A stretch of DNA of 64,000 nucleotides from positions 897,430 to 961,429 of the forward strand of contig NZ_BNGS01000003.1 in NCBI RefSeq assembly GCF_014905555.1, written 5' to 3'. Positions 18,995 through 28,724 of this stretch are shown here, piece by piece (position 1 is the stretch's first letter; every line of letters begins with the position of its first letter). The translations under genes and the position numbers were made by a program. Below the pieces are notes generated by a model that saw only the letters and a list, made by a program, of their open reading frames with translations, had not been told where the DNA came from and ran no database searches. The stretch is from Streptomyces sp. Y2F8-2 (GTDB lineage Bacteria > Actinomycetota > Actinomycetes > Streptomycetales > Streptomycetaceae).

Positions 18995-21900
18995 CTAGCC
19001 TTCTGACGCCTTGCCACCCGAACGAGGTGCACCCACGGTGGCGCCCGCCTTGACACCCGAGTCCTTGCCGGCGGACGGCGCCTCGAAGGACTCGAGCGCC
19101 TCCAGGACGTCCTGGACACGGGAGATCTCCGCGTTGATGTCCTCCCGCCGGCGCACCAGGATCTCCAGCTCCCGCTTGCCCTCCTCGACGGCCTTGCGGG
19201 CCTCGCGGATCGCCTCGGCCTTGATCTGCTCGGCCTCGGCGACCAGCGTGGCCTTCTTCTGCTCGGCCTCCTTCAGCAGACCCTCGGCCTTCTTGACGGC
19301 GGCGATACGGACCTTGCCCGCCTCGGAGTTGGCCTCCGACAGCAGCTCCTTCGCCTGCGCCTTGGCCTTCTCCAGCTGCTCCTCGGCGGCCTTGACCAGT
19401 GCGTCGCACCGCTCGCCCGCCGACTTCATCGCCTCGGCCGACTCGCGCCGCGCCCGCTCGTGCAGCTCCTCGATCTCGGCGGTGATGCGCTCGCGCAGCT
19501 CCTCCGCGCGCTCCCGGATCTGGGTGGCGTCCCGGCGCGCACCGACGAGCAGTTCGTCCGCGTCCGCCCGGGCCCGCTCCACCAGGGTGTTGCCCTCGAC
19601 CGTCGCCTCGGAGACCAGACGGTCGGCCTCCGTGCGGGCGGCACCCACCATCGTGTCGGCCTGCGCCTCGGCGTCCGCGGTCGTCTTGCGGGCCGTCTGC
19701 TGGGCCTCCGTGAGGAGCTTGTCGGCCTCTGCGGCGGTCTCCGTGATGAGCTTGTCCACCTGCTCGGCCGCCTCGGAACGCCGCTTGTTGGCGTCCTTGC
19801 GGGCCTCGTCCAGGGTGCGCTCGGCCTCCTCGCGGGCCGCCGTCGTGATCCGCTCGGCCTCCGCCTCCGCGTCCGCCTTGACCCGCTCCGACTCGGTGCG
19901 GATCCGCTCGGCGTGCGCCTGCGCGGAGCCCACCGTCTCGGCGGCCTCGGCGCGCAACCGCTCCGCCTCGTCGGTGGCGTCCGACAGCAGCTTCTCCGCC
20001 TTGGCCACGGACTCCGCGCGCACCCGCTCGGCCTCGGCGGCGGTCTCCGTGGTGAGCCGCTCGGCCTCCGCGCGCGCCTCGGTGATGAGGGTGTCCGCCT
20101 GCGTGGCCGCGTCCGACCGGATCCGGTTGGCGTCCTCGCGCGCCTCCGCACGGGTGCGCGCCGCCGCCTGGTCGGCCTCGGCGAGAGTGTCCGACGCCTC
20201 GGTCCGCACGCGCTGCGCGTGCTCGGCGGCGTCCGTACGGAGCCGCTCCGCCTCGGCGATCGCCTCCGAAACCGTCCGCTCCGCCAGCGCCTTGGCTGCC
20301 TCCGACTCCTCGGTGGCCTGCCGCCGGATGCGGTTCGCGTCCTCGGTGGCCCGCTCGCGCTCCGCGTAGGCGTCGGAGCGGACCCGGTCGGCCTCCTCCT
20401 GCGCCTCGGTGCGCGTACGCTCCGCCGCGTGCTCGGCCGCGGAGCGCAGGCCGGTGATCTCCTCCTGCGCCTGCTCGTGCAGCCCGGCCACGGAGTCCCG
20501 CACCTGCTGGGCGTGCTGTTCGGCCGCCGACACCATCTCCGTGGCGCGCCGGTCGGCCTCCTCCACCAGCCGTACGGCCTCGGCCTGGGCCTCCTCGACC
20601 CGGGCGCGCGCCACCGCGAGCAGCTCCTCGCTCTGCTCCCGGGCGCGCTCGCGCTCCTGGTCGGCCTCCTGGCGGGCGGCGCCGAGGAGTTCCTCGGCCT
20701 CCCGGCGGCGCCGGGCGGCCTCCTCCTGGGCGGCGGCCAGCGTCTCCGAGGCCTCCGTGCTCAGCCGCTCGGCCGCGGCCTGCGCCTCCGCGCGAACCCG
20801 GTCGGCGGTGTCCTGCGCCTCCGACTTCAGCCGCTCGGCCTCGGCCGCGGCCTCCGAGCGCAGGCGGACGGCGATGGCCTCGCCCTCCGCGCGCGAGGCC
20901 GACGCGTCCGAGGCAGCCTCCGTGCGCAGCCGCTCTGCCTCGGCCTCGGCCTGCGCCTGCAGCGTACGAATGCGCTCGGAGGCCTCCGTGCGCAGCCGGT
21001 CGGTCTCCTCGGCGGCCTCCCGGCGGATCCGCTCCGCCTCCGCACGGGCGTCGGAGAGGGCCTGCTCGGCCGAGGCGAGCCGCTGCTCGGCCTCCGACTG
21101 CAGGCGGGCCAGCTCCTCGGCGGCCTCCGCGCGGCGGGCCTCCACGGCCCGCTCGCTCTCCTCGCGCAGGGCGCGGGCGACCTTCTCGGCCTCCTCCTTG
21201 ATCGCGTCCGCCAGCTCGACGGCCTCGGCGCGCTGGGTCTCGGTCTCCTTGCGGGTGCGCTCCAGGGCCTCCTCCGCCTGGCGGCGCAGCATCGAGGCGC
21301 GCTCGATGGCCTCGGTGCGGACCTTCTCGCTGTCGGCGGTGGCGGTGGTGCGCAGCTCGTCCGCGTCGGCCTTCGCCTTGGCGAGCAGCTCCTCGGCGGT
21401 CCTGGCCGCCTCCTCGATCTGCTGGACGGCCTCTCGGCGCGCCTCGGCGCGGATCTTCTCGCCCTCGGCGACCGCCTCGGCGCGCAGCTGCTCGGCCTCG
21501 CCGCGCAGCCGGCGGGCCTCCTCCTGCAGCTCGACCGTCTTGGCGCGGTACTCCTTGGTGTCGTCCTTGGCGGCGCCCTTGAGCTGCTCGGCGATGTCGT
21601 GCGCCTCGGCGCGCAGCCGGTCCGCCTCGGCCTCGGCCTCCTTGCGGATCCGGTCGGCCTCCTCGGCGGCGGCCTTGGTGGTCGCGGCGGCGTCCTGAGA
21701 CGCCTTGTTGAGGACCTCCTCGGCCGTACGGGCCGCCTTGCCGAGCTGGGAGGCGGTCTCCTCGGCCGTGATCGTGCGGGCCTTCTCGGCGGCCTCCGCG
21801 ACGATCTTCTCGGCCTCGGCGCGCGCGTCCGCGACGACCTGCTCGGCCTCGGCCTTCGTGGCCTCGGCCTCCTTGGTTGCCTCGCTGACCAGCCGGGCGA

Positions 21901-22843
21901 CCTGCTCCTTGGCGGTACGGGTGCGCTGCTCGCCCTCCGTCTCGGCGCTCGAAAGGGCCTTGGCGGCGGCCTCCTTCGCCTCCGCGACGACCTTGTCGGC
22001 CTGGGCGCGGGCCTCGCGCAGCGCGGCCTCCGCCTCGGCCATCCGCTGCTCGGCGGCCCGGCTCAGCTCGGACGCCTGCCGACGGGCGGCCTCGGACTCG
22101 GTGGCGGAGCTGGAGCGCAGCTGCTCGGCGTGGTCGGTGGCCTCCTGGGCCTGGGTGGAGGCGGCGTTCAGCAGCCGTTCGGCGTCCGCGCGGGCGCGGC
22201 GCAGGATCTGGTCGGCCTCCGCACGCGCGGACTCGGCGTCGCTCTGCAGCCGCTGCCGGGCCTCGGCGACCAGCCGCTCGGCCTCGGCGCGGGCGGCGGC
22301 GAGGGCCTGCTCGGCCTCGGCGCGGGACTCCTCGACCAGGCGGCGGGCCTGGGCCTCGGAGCGGGCGCGCAGCTGCTCCGCCCAGGCCACGTTCTCGTTG
22401 ACGTGCGACTCGACGGTCGCCCGGCGCTCGGCCAGCTCCTGGTCGAGCTGCTGGCGGCGGGCGACCGCCTCCGCGTGCAGCTCCGCCTGGAGGCGGGCGG
22501 CCTGCTCGGCGTGCTCCTGGAGGATGCGCTGGGTCTGCGCGCGGGCCTGGCTCAGCTCGCGCTCGGCCTCCGCCCGCAGCTGGTCCGCCTGCATCTGGGC
22601 GGTGCGCAGCATCTGCTCGGCCTGGTAGCCGATGTCGGCCCCGTCGTACGCGGGACGGGACATGAGGGTGCGGCGCGCCTCGTGCAGCTTGGCGCGCAGC
22701 ACCTCGACCTGGTAGCCGAGGTCCTCGGCGTGCTGGATCGCCTTTTCCCGCTCGGTCTTCAGCCGCTCCATCTCGGCCTCGAACCGAGAGAGGTGGTCGA
22801 CGTCAGCCGCCGGCTCTCGCTCCTGGCGTTCGTAGCCCCGCAC
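18995..22843 (-). CDS. scy: Scy, very long coiled-coil polarity scaffold
   Basis: About 1282 residues, nearly all coiled coil. Scy assembles the tip-organising centre of Streptomyces hyphae, recruiting DivIVA and FilP and marking new branches. The N-terminal part (RFEAEMERLKTEREKAIQHAEDLGYQVEVLRAK) is a canonical heptad coil and DivIVA-like. From about residue 75 onward the chain is a long Ala/Glu/Arg array, with repeated AEAERLRTEA-type units as expected for the hendecad-based repeat described in this family. The GTG at 22843 gives the usual start RGYERQEREPAADVDHL; a TTG at 22873 would add ten residues. From memory the S. coelicolor protein is somewhat longer, so internal repeat number probably differs. 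Confidence 0.93.
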   Translation of the reverse strand: MRGYERQEREPAADVDHLSRFEAEMERLKTEREKAIQHAEDLGYQVEVLRAKLHEARRTLMSRPAYDGADIGYQAEQMLRTAQMQADQLRAEAERELSQARAQTQRILQEHAEQAARLQAELHAEAVARRQQLDQELAERRATVESHVNENVAWAEQLRARSEAQARRLVEESRAEAEQALAAARAEAERLVAEARQRLQSDAESARAEADQILRRARADAERLLNAASTQAQEATDHAEQLRSSSATESEAARRQASELSRAAEQRMAEAEAALREARAQADKVVAEAKEAAAKALSSAETEGEQRTRTAKEQVARLVSEATKEAEATKAEAEQVVADARAEAEKIVAEAAEKARTITAEETASQLGKAARTAEEVLNKASQDAAATTKAAAEEADRIRKEAEAEADRLRAEAHDIAEQLKGAAKDDTKEYRAKTVELQEEARRLRGEAEQLRAEAVAEGEKIRAEARREAVQQIEEAARTAEELLAKAKADADELRTTATADSEKVRTEAIERASMLRRQAEEALERTRKETETQRAEAVELADAIKEEAEKVARALREESERAVEARRAEAAEELARLQSEAEQRLASAEQALSDARAEAERIRREAAEETDRLRTEASERIRTLQAQAEAEAERLRTEAASDASASRAEGEAIAVRLRSEAAAEAERLKSEAQDTADRVRAEAQAAAERLSTEASETLAAAQEEAARRRREAEELLGAARQEADQERERAREQSEELLAVARARVEEAQAEAVRLVEEADRRATEMVSAAEQHAQQVRDSVAGLHEQAQEEITGLRSAAEHAAERTRTEAQEEADRVRSDAYAERERATEDANRIRRQATEESEAAKALAERTVSEAIAEAERLRTDAAEHAQRVRTEASDTLAEADQAAARTRAEAREDANRIRSDAATQADTLITEARAEAERLTTETAAEAERVRAESVAKAEKLLSDATDEAERLRAEAAETVGSAQAHAERIRTESERVKADAEAEAERITTAAREEAERTLDEARKDANKRRSEAAEQVDKLITETAAEADKLLTEAQQTARKTTADAEAQADTMVGAARTEADRLVSEATVEGNTLVERARADADELLVGARRDATQIRERAEELRERITAEIEELHERARRESAEAMKSAGERCDALVKAAEEQLEKAKAQAKELLSEANSEAGKVRIAAVKKAEGLLKEAEQKKATLVAEAEQIKAEAIREARKAVEEGKRELEILVRRREDINAEISRVQDVLEALESFEAPSAGKDSGVKAGATVGAPRSGGKASEG

Positions 22844-23076
22844 TGCGCGGTCCCATCCGTCCCCTGGTCGCAAGTCTCTCCAAACGAGCTCCGTCCATCC
22901 GCCGAACGGGGCCCCCGGGGAATGGTGTCAGATCAACGGCGGAGCATGGGCTGCTGCCCCGGCGCTCGTCCCCCGAAACCCGGACCCCGGCACGTCCCGC
23001 CGGTGTCACGGCGGGACCCGGTCGCCCTGCTGGAGCGGCGACCGCCCCCAACCCTACCGGCCCCTATGTACGGGAG

Positions 23077-23517
23077 TCAGTGCTCAGGTGTCTCAACGGC
23101 CGCCGATGTGACCAGTTCTGTGAGAACGCCGTGGCAGTCCTTGGGGTGCAGGAAGGTGATCCGCGAGCCCATGGAGCCGCGCCGCGGCTCGTCGTACAGC
23201 ACCCGCACGCCCTTGTCCCTGATGTCGGCGGAGTCGCCGTCCACGTCCGCCGTGCCGAAGGCGATGTGGTGCACGCCCTCGCCGTTCTTCGCGAGCCACT
23301 TGGCGACGGTGGAGTCCTCGCGGATGGGTTCCAGCAGTTGCAGGTAGGAGGCGCCGCCGTCGTCCGTGTTGTTGATCTTCAGCATGGCCTCGCGGACACC
23401 CTGTTCCTCGTTGACCTCGGTGTGGAACACGGAGAAGCCGTACGTCGAGGTGTAGAACTCGACGGTCTTCTCGAGGTCGAAACAGGCGATTCCGATGTGG
23501 TCGATTCGCGTCAGCAT
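23077..23517 (-). CDS. mce: Methylmalonyl-CoA epimerase
   Basis: 146-residue vicinal-oxygen-chelate fold enzyme that interconverts (S)- and (R)-methylmalonyl-CoA, the form used by the B12-dependent mutase. Metal ligands are visible: His in RIDHIGIA near residue 7, His in GVHHIAFG near residue 84, and Glu in LTELV near the C-terminus. Length is standard. It is divergent from the thiolase gene across 148 bp, so a shared regulatory region is likely. Confidence 0.94.
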   Translation of the reverse strand: MLTRIDHIGIACFDLEKTVEFYTSTYGFSVFHTEVNEEQGVREAMLKINNTDDGGASYLQLLEPIREDSTVAKWLAKNGEGVHHIAFGTADVDGDSADIRDKGVRVLYDEPRRGSMGSRITFLHPKDCHGVLTELVTSAAVETPEH

Positions 23518-23665
23518 GGATTCAGTGCAGCGCTCCTCGTGTGGTTACGCAACGTGCGCGCGATCACACTGACAGCCCGGTGACGGTTTGCCCTACCGCT
23601 CAGTACATTCGAAGTAAACCCTCGTTCACTCCTCGGCTGTGCAGGCCGGAAGGGGATCGCAGCTC

Positions 23666-24868
23666 ATGTCTGGAACGAACAGCACGACCAGCGTCATCGT
23701 CGCGGGTGCGCGCACACCGATGGGGCGGCTGCTCGGCTCGCTGAAGTCCTTCTCCGGAGCCGACCTCGGCGGCTTCGCTATCAAGGCCGCCCTCGACCGT
23801 GCGGGGATCGGTGGCGACCAGGTGCAGTACGTCATCATGGGCCAGGTGCTGCAGGCCGGGGCCGGGCAGATCCCGGCACGTCAGGCCGCGGTCAAGGCGG
23901 GCATCCCGATGAGCGTCCCGGCCCTGACGATCAACAAGGTGTGTCTGTCGGGTCTCGACGCGATCGCGCTCGCGGACCAGTTGATCCGTGCGGGTGAGTT
24001 CGACGTGATCGTCGCGGGCGGCCAGGAGTCCATGACCAACGCCCCCCACCTGCTGCCCAAGTCCCGGGAGGGCTTCAAGTACGGCGCGGTCCAGATGCTG
24101 GACGCGATGGCGTACGACGGGCTGACCGACTCCTTCGAGGGCATCGCCATGGGCGAGTCCACCGAGAAGCACAACACCCGCCTCGGCATCGGCCGCCAGG
24201 AGCAGGACGAGATCGCCGCCCTGTCCCACCAGCGGGCCGCCGCCGCCCAGAAGAACGGCGTCTTCGAGGCGGAGATCACCCCGGTGGAGATCCCGCAGCG
24301 CAAGGGCGAGCCGGTCCTCTTCGCCAAGGACGAGGGCATCCGCGGCGACACGACGGTGGAGTCGCTGGGCAAGCTGCGGCCGGCGTTCAGCAAGGACGGC
24401 ACGATCACGGCCGGTTCCTCCTCGCAGATCTCGGACGGTGCGGCGGCCGTGGTCGTGATGAGCAAGGCCAAGGCACAGGAGCTGGGCCTGGAGTGGCTCG
24501 CGGAGATCGGCGCCCACGGCAACGTGGCGGGGCCGGACAACTCCCTGCAGTCGCAGCCGTCGAACGCGATCCTGCACGCTCTGAAGAAGGAGGGCCTGGA
24601 GGTCGCCGACCTCGACCTGATCGAGATCAACGAGGCCTTCGCTGCGGTCGCCGTGCAGTCAATGAAGGACCTTGGGGTTTCCACCGAAAAGGTGAATGTC
24701 AATGGCGGTGCCATTGCCCTGGGGCACCCGATCGGGATGTCCGGCGCCCGGCTCGTCCTGCACCTCGCCCTGGAGCTGAAGCGGCGCGGTGGCGGCGTGG
24801 GCGCGGCGGCGCTGTGCGGGGGCGGCGGCCAGGGTGACGCGCTGATCGTGCGGGTACCCAAGGCCTGA
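23666..24868 (+). CDS. Acetyl-CoA C-acetyltransferase (thiolase)
   Basis: 400-residue thiolase that condenses or cleaves acetoacetyl-CoA. The nucleophile Cys93 sits in [11 protein letters not shown]. The second half of the active site is intact: [16 protein letters not shown] with the catalytic His, and [10 protein letters not shown] with the second Cys. The ATG at 23666 follows AAGGGG and gives the usual start. meaB follows 47 bp downstream in the same orientation, so they may share a transcript. Together with hbd (8313-9161) it can make the C4 acyl-CoA pool. Confidence 0.95.
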   Translation: MSGTNSTTSVIVAGARTPMGRLLGSLKSFSGADLGGFAIKAALDRAGIGGDQVQYVIMGQVLQAGAGQIPARQAAVKAGIPMSVPALTINKVCLSGLDAIALADQLIRAGEFDVIVAGGQESMTNAPHLLPKSREGFKYGAVQMLDAMAYDGLTDSFEGIAMGESTEKHNTRLGIGRQEQDEIAALSHQRAAAAQKNGVFEAEITPVEIPQRKGEPVLFAKDEGIRGDTTVESLGKLRPAFSKDGTITAGSSSQISDGAAAVVVMSKAKAQELGLEWLAEIGAHGNVAGPDNSLQSQPSNAILHALKKEGLEVADLDLIEINEAFAAVAVQSMKDLGVSTEKVNVNGGAIALGHPIGMSGARLVLHLALELKRRGGGVGAAALCGGGGQGDALIVRVPKA

Positions 24869-24915
24869 GCACCCTCGAACCGACCTCTTTGCGTGAACAC
24901 GTGAACGGAGCTGTG

Positions 24916-25872
24916 ATGCAGGACGTCTCCTCGCTGGTGGCCCAGGCCAGGGAAGGCCGGCCGCGGGCCGTGGCCCGGCTGATCTCCCTGGTGGAGGGGG
25001 CGTCCCCGCAGCTCAGGGAGGTCATGGCGGCGCTGGCCCCGCTGACGGGCAACGCATACGTGGTGGGCCTCACCGGCTCACCGGGCGTCGGCAAGTCCAC
25101 CTCCACGTCGGCGCTCGTGACCGCGTACCGCAAGCAGGGCAAGCGGGTCGGCGTGCTCGCCGTCGACCCGTCGTCGCCCTTCTCGGGCGGCGCCCTGCTC
25201 GGCGACCGGGTGCGGATGTCGGATCACGCCTCCGACCCCGGCGTCTACATCCGCTCGATGGCCACGCGCGGCCACCTGGGCGGTCTGGCGTGGGCGGCCC
25301 CCCAGGCCATCCGGGTCCTGGACGCGGCGGGCTGCGACGTGATCCTGGTGGAGACGGTCGGCGTCGGCCAGTCGGAGGTCGAGATCGCCTCCCAGGCGGA
25401 CACCTCGGTCGTCCTGCTGGCTCCCGGCATGGGCGACGGCATCCAGGCCGCGAAGGCGGGCATCCTCGAGATCGGTGACGTGTACGTCGTCAACAAGGCC
25501 GACCGGGACGGCGCGGACGCCACCGCGCGTGAGCTGAACCACATGCTGGGCCTGGGCGAGTCGCGGGCTCCCGGCGACTGGCGCCCGCCGATCGTGAAGA
25601 CGGTCGCGGCCCGTGCCGAGGGCGTCGACGAGGTCGTGGAGGCGCTGGAGAAACACCGGGCGTGGATGGAGGAGCGCGGAGTCCTGGCGGAACGCCGCCT
25701 GGCCCGCGCGGCCCACGAGGTCGAGACGATCGCGGTGACGGCACTGCGCGAACGCATCGGAGACCTCCACGGCGACCGCCGACTGAGCGCGCTGGCGGAG
25801 CGGATCGTGGCGGGGGAGCTGGACCCGTACCGGGCGGCGGACGAACTGGTGGCGGGGCTGACGCAGGGCTGA
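24916..25872 (+). CDS. meaB: MeaB, GTPase chaperone of B12-dependent acyl-CoA mutases
   Basis: 318-residue G3E-family GTPase (ArgK/MeaB) that gates cofactor loading and protects methylmalonyl-CoA mutase from inactivation. Walker A GSPGVGKS lies at about 54-61. The switch region with DPSSPFSGGALLGDRVRM, the ETVGVGQSE Walker B/switch II and the NKADRDG base-recognition motif are all present. The C-terminal dimerisation arm is normal. The ATG at 24916 follows GGAG. It is cotranscribed or nearly so with thiolase, and the epimerase is next door, a typical methylmalonyl-CoA module. Confidence 0.95.
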   Translation: MQDVSSLVAQAREGRPRAVARLISLVEGASPQLREVMAALAPLTGNAYVVGLTGSPGVGKSTSTSALVTAYRKQGKRVGVLAVDPSSPFSGGALLGDRVRMSDHASDPGVYIRSMATRGHLGGLAWAAPQAIRVLDAAGCDVILVETVGVGQSEVEIASQADTSVVLLAPGMGDGIQAAKAGILEIGDVYVVNKADRDGADATARELNHMLGLGESRAPGDWRPPIVKTVAARAEGVDEVVEALEKHRAWMEERGVLAERRLARAAHEVETIAVTALRERIGDLHGDRRLSALAERIVAGELDPYRAADELVAGLTQG

Positions 25873-26036
25873 CGGGAAAGTGCGTGGTTCGCACGCGGGT
25901 GCGTTGATACGTTGATCCGCATGTTCCGCCTCTTGGCCTAGGGCCCGCCCAGGACCGCGACCGACGAGCAGCAGTGGCTGTCGTCGTCGCGGCACTCCGG
26001 CGTCCCTTCATCGCCTCGAGCCGAGGAACTTTGCGC

Positions 26037-27320
26037 GTGTCCACGCCCCCTTCCGCTGCTTGCGTGCGGCCCTCCTACGCCGCCGTTCTCCGTGCCCCGC
26101 ACGTCCGCCGTACCCTCGCCGCCTCCCTGGTCGCGCGGCTGTCGTACGGGACGGCTCCCCTCTCCGTGATGCTCGCCGTGACCCGGGCCAGCGGGTCGTA
26201 CGCCGTGGCCGGGACGGTCCTGGCGTTGTTCGGGGCCACGACGGTCCTGCTGTCACCGCTGAGGGCGGCGTTCGTCGACCGCTACGGGCCCCGGCGGGCG
26301 CTCCTGACGATGGCCCTGCTCTACGCCTGCGTCCTGTGCCTGCTCGCGGTGGTCAGCCGGCGGCCCGGCGCCCCGGCGCCGCTGCTGGGCGCCCTGGGCG
26401 CCGCCGCCGGTGTCTTTCCACCTCCGCTCGGGCCCACCGTGCGGGCCGTGTGGAGCGCCCTCTTCGACGACCGCCGGCTGGTGCAGCGGGCGTACGGACT
26501 GGATGCCGTGGTCGAGGAGCTGACGTTCGTCGCGGGCCCGCTGCTGGTCGGCACGACGGTCCGGTATGCACCACCGGCGGCCGGAGTGGCGCTGAGCGCG
26601 CTGTTGGTGACGGCCGGGACGATCGCCTTCGTCACCTCCCCGGGGGTGGCGCGTGTGCGGCCGCCCGCGGGGTCACAGGTGCGCCTGATGCGCGGACGGC
26701 TGCGGGATGCGCGGGGACTGGCGCAGCCGGTGCTCGTGGCCGCAGGCGCCGGACTGGCCGTCGGCGCGCTGGACCTCCTGGTCATGGCGTTCGCCGAGCA
26801 GCGAGGGCATGGCGACGACGTGGTGGCCTGGGTGCTCGCGGCACTGTCCGCGGGCAGCGCGGTCGGCGGGCTGCTGAACGGGGCGGTCGAGTGGCGGGGG
26901 AGCGCTCGGGTGCGCCTGCCGCTGCTGGGCGCGGGTCTGGGGCTGGCGGTGGCGGCGGCGGGGCTCGCACCGGGCCTCGGCGTCCTCACGGCGGCGGTGA
27001 TCTGCGCGGGCCTGTTCATCGCCCCGGCCCTGACGACGTCGTACCTGCTCGCGGACGAGTCGTCCCCTGCGGACTTCCGCACCCAGGCGGGCGCCTGGGT
27101 GAACATGGCCGTGAACGGCGGCATCTCGGCCGGCTCCGCAGCGGTAGGGGCGTTGCTGGGGCATCTGCCGCTGGGATGGTGCTTCGCGGTGTCGGGGGCG
27201 GTCACGGTGGCTGCTGCGGGCTTGGCCGCCGGTGGCTGTCCCCGCGCCCGAAGGGGCGCGGGGCGTGGCATCACGCGGCTCGGCCGCAGGGGCGCGACCA
27301 GCCACCGGGCCCGCAGGTGA
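26037..27320 (+). CDS. MFS-type transporter
   Basis: About 427 residues with 10-12 hydrophobic segments. The loop DRYGPRR after the second helix is the MFS motif A position. The segment YGLDAVVEELTFVAGPLL is typical of a group of actinobacterial MFS proteins next to MarR genes. GTG at 26037 is chosen after GAGGAA; TTG six bases upstream is also possible. The last 25 residues are Arg/Gly-rich and are encoded by a GC-rich dispersed repeat, so the natural stop may have been displaced. It converges with a MarR-type regulator gene that may control it. Substrate unknown. Confidence 0.8.
   Translation: MSTPPSAACVRPSYAAVLRAPHVRRTLAASLVARLSYGTAPLSVMLAVTRASGSYAVAGTVLALFGATTVLLSPLRAAFVDRYGPRRALLTMALLYACVLCLLAVVSRRPGAPAPLLGALGAAAGVFPPPLGPTVRAVWSALFDDRRLVQRAYGLDAVVEELTFVAGPLLVGTTVRYAPPAAGVALSALLVTAGTIAFVTSPGVARVRPPAGSQVRLMRGRLRDARGLAQPVLVAAGAGLAVGALDLLVMAFAEQRGHGDDVVAWVLAALSAGSAVGGLLNGAVEWRGSARVRLPLLGAGLGLAVAAAGLAPGLGVLTAAVICAGLFIAPALTTSYLLADESSPADFRTQAGAWVNMAVNGGISAGSAAVGALLGHLPLGWCFAVSGAVTVAAAGLAAGGCPRARRGAGRGITRLGRRGATSHRARR
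27241..27306. repeat. Dispersed GC-rich repeat inside the 3' end of the transporter gene
   Basis: The block has the arms CGCGCCC and GGGGCGCG around GAA and ends in GCGCGACCAGCCAC. The same pattern occurs at 53308-53350 in the opposite orientation between genes. Here it supplies the last codons of the transporter. Confidence 0.65.
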
Positions 27321-27360
27321 GCACTGACGCGCGCCCCCTGCGGCTCCACCCGGCGGAGCG

Positions 27361-27837
27361 CTACGGCTTGCCCCGCTGGCCCCGCAGATGTTCCGCGATG
27401 GGGCGCAGGGACTTGTGGAGGTGCTCCAGGTCGTCCGGGGGCAGCAGGTCGATGAAGTGGCGCCGCACGGACGCCACGTGGTGTGGCGCGACCTTCTTCA
27501 TCGTCTCCAAGCCGTGGTCCGTCAGGACCGCGTACAGACCCCGGCGGTCGGACTCGCAGTTCTCCCGGCGTACCAGATCCGCGTTCTCCATACGGGTGAT
27601 CTGGTGCGAGAGGCGGCTCTTGGACTGGAGGGTGGCCGCGGCCAGGTCGCTCATGCGCATCCGCAGGCCCTCCGACTCCGAGAGGTTCACCAGGATCTCG
27701 TAGTCGTTCATCGTCAGGCCGAACGGCTGCAGATCCCTTTCCAGCTGGTAGGTCAGCAGCTTGTTGACCTCCAGGTGGGTGCGCCAGGCGCACTGTTCCG
27801 CATCCGTCAGCCAGCGCGTGGCCGTCTCGGTCTCCAT
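27361..27837 (-). CDS. MarR-family transcriptional regulator
   Basis: 158 residues: N-terminal dimerisation helices (WRTHLEVNKLLTYQLERDL), then a winged helix with MRMSDLAAATLQSKSRLSHQITRME and the wing ENCESDRRGLYAVLTDHG, then C-terminal helices. One Cys (ENCESD) lies in the wing, which might serve redox sensing, though no OhrR-type N-terminal Cys is present. A short inverted repeat ACCTAAAAGGT sits 12 bp before its start codon and is a likely autoregulatory site. The gene is convergent with the transporter. Confidence 0.9.
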   Translation of the reverse strand: METETATRWLTDAEQCAWRTHLEVNKLLTYQLERDLQPFGLTMNDYEILVNLSESEGLRMRMSDLAAATLQSKSRLSHQITRMENADLVRRENCESDRRGLYAVLTDHGLETMKKVAPHHVASVRRHFIDLLPPDDLEHLHKSLRPIAEHLRGQRGKP

Positions 27838-27848
27838 GTATGAAGTCT

Positions 27849-27859
27849 ACCTAAAAGGT
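27849..27859. promoter_or_regulatory. Candidate MarR operator
   Basis: The inverted repeat ACCT-AAA-AGGT lies immediately upstream of the minus-strand marR start codon, in an A/T-rich patch (CTAAAAGGTTGAAAGG) that stands out from the GC-rich surroundings. Confidence 0.45.
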
Positions 27860-27929
27860 TGAAAGGCGAACTAGTGAGGGTGGTGTGACTGTGCGCACGC
27901 GTTCGACGTCACACTCCGCAGACTACCGC

Positions 27930-28724
27930 TCACAGCCCGAAGCGACGCTGGAGGTCTCCCAGCTGTCCGGGAAGACGCGGTGTCCCCGGCTGCCCCTGGT
28001 GGCCGGGTACCCCACCGCCGCCGGGTACGCCGGGCTCCTGCGGGACCACCCCGGTGTCCTGCTCGGCCATCAGCGTCTCCGAGGACTGCAGGAGCACCGT
28101 GCCCGCCCCGACGAACTCGAACTGGTGCTCCTCCCCGGAGGCCCCGCCGAGCCCCGTCATCGCACGTAGACCGCCCCATACGCCCGTCAGGTACCCATGG
28201 TCGTAGTGGTGGCACGGCGACGGGCAGTCGGCCCAGCCGACCAGCGCCTGCGGGTCCACCCGGATCGGGGGTTCCATGAACACCACCGGACCGTTGGACG
28301 CGGCCACGAACTTCCCGGTTCCGATGAGCGTGAGGAAGCCCGGAATGATCGACTGCTTCAGCGACAGACTTGGCTGAAAAGCGAGCAGGTTGCCCGAGCG
28401 AATGGTCAGATTGCCGTCCTCGAGGTCGTACGAATTCACGTCGAAGGCCCGGTCGGCGAGCAGCATCTTGCCCGAGCCCGCCGCCACCACCCAGTCGCTC
28501 GCGTGCAGTGGCGAATGGAACGACGTACGGACGAGACGGTCCAGACGGCCGTGCCCGATGCCGTTGAACTCCATCGAGCCGTAGTAGGCGATCATCTTGC
28601 CCTTCTGCAGGAACCACTGGCTCCCCTTGAGCTCCACGCAGAAGGTGTACTTGTCGACGTTGTCGTCGGCCGGCAGCGTCATCGGGTCGTACACGACGGG
28701 CCCCGCGCCCGGGTAGGTGGTCAC
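27930..28724 (-). CDS. AIM24-family protein, third gene of the triplet
   Basis: 264-residue paralogue of the two preceding genes. It has the AIM24/TRAP-like beta fold: repeated short strands and the closing motif QFEFVGAGTVLLQSSETL. The GTG start overlaps the stop codon of the middle gene (GTGA). Unlike its partners, the N-terminus begins with a short Gly/Pro segment and the C-terminus has an extra Gly/Pro/Gln-rich tail. Function unknown. The family name comes from a yeast mitochondrial protein; the bacterial members are uncharacterised. Confidence 0.85.
   Translation of the reverse strand: MTTYPGAGPVVYDPMTLPADDNVDKYTFCVELKGSQWFLQKGKMIAYYGSMEFNGIGHGRLDRLVRTSFHSPLHASDWVVAAGSGKMLLADRAFDVNSYDLEDGNLTIRSGNLLAFQPSLSLKQSIIPGFLTLIGTGKFVAASNGPVVFMEPPIRVDPQALVGWADCPSPCHHYDHGYLTGVWGGLRAMTGLGGASGEEHQFEFVGAGTVLLQSSETLMAEQDTGVVPQEPGVPGGGGVPGHQGQPGTPRLPGQLGDLQRRFGL

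Noticed and set aside
19460..23347. A plus-strand open frame of nearly 1300 codons opposite scy
   Set aside because: It mirrors the extreme GC3 and repeated codons of scy, is made of Gly/Leu/Arg runs, and has no ribosome site or recognisable domain. It is an antisense shadow.
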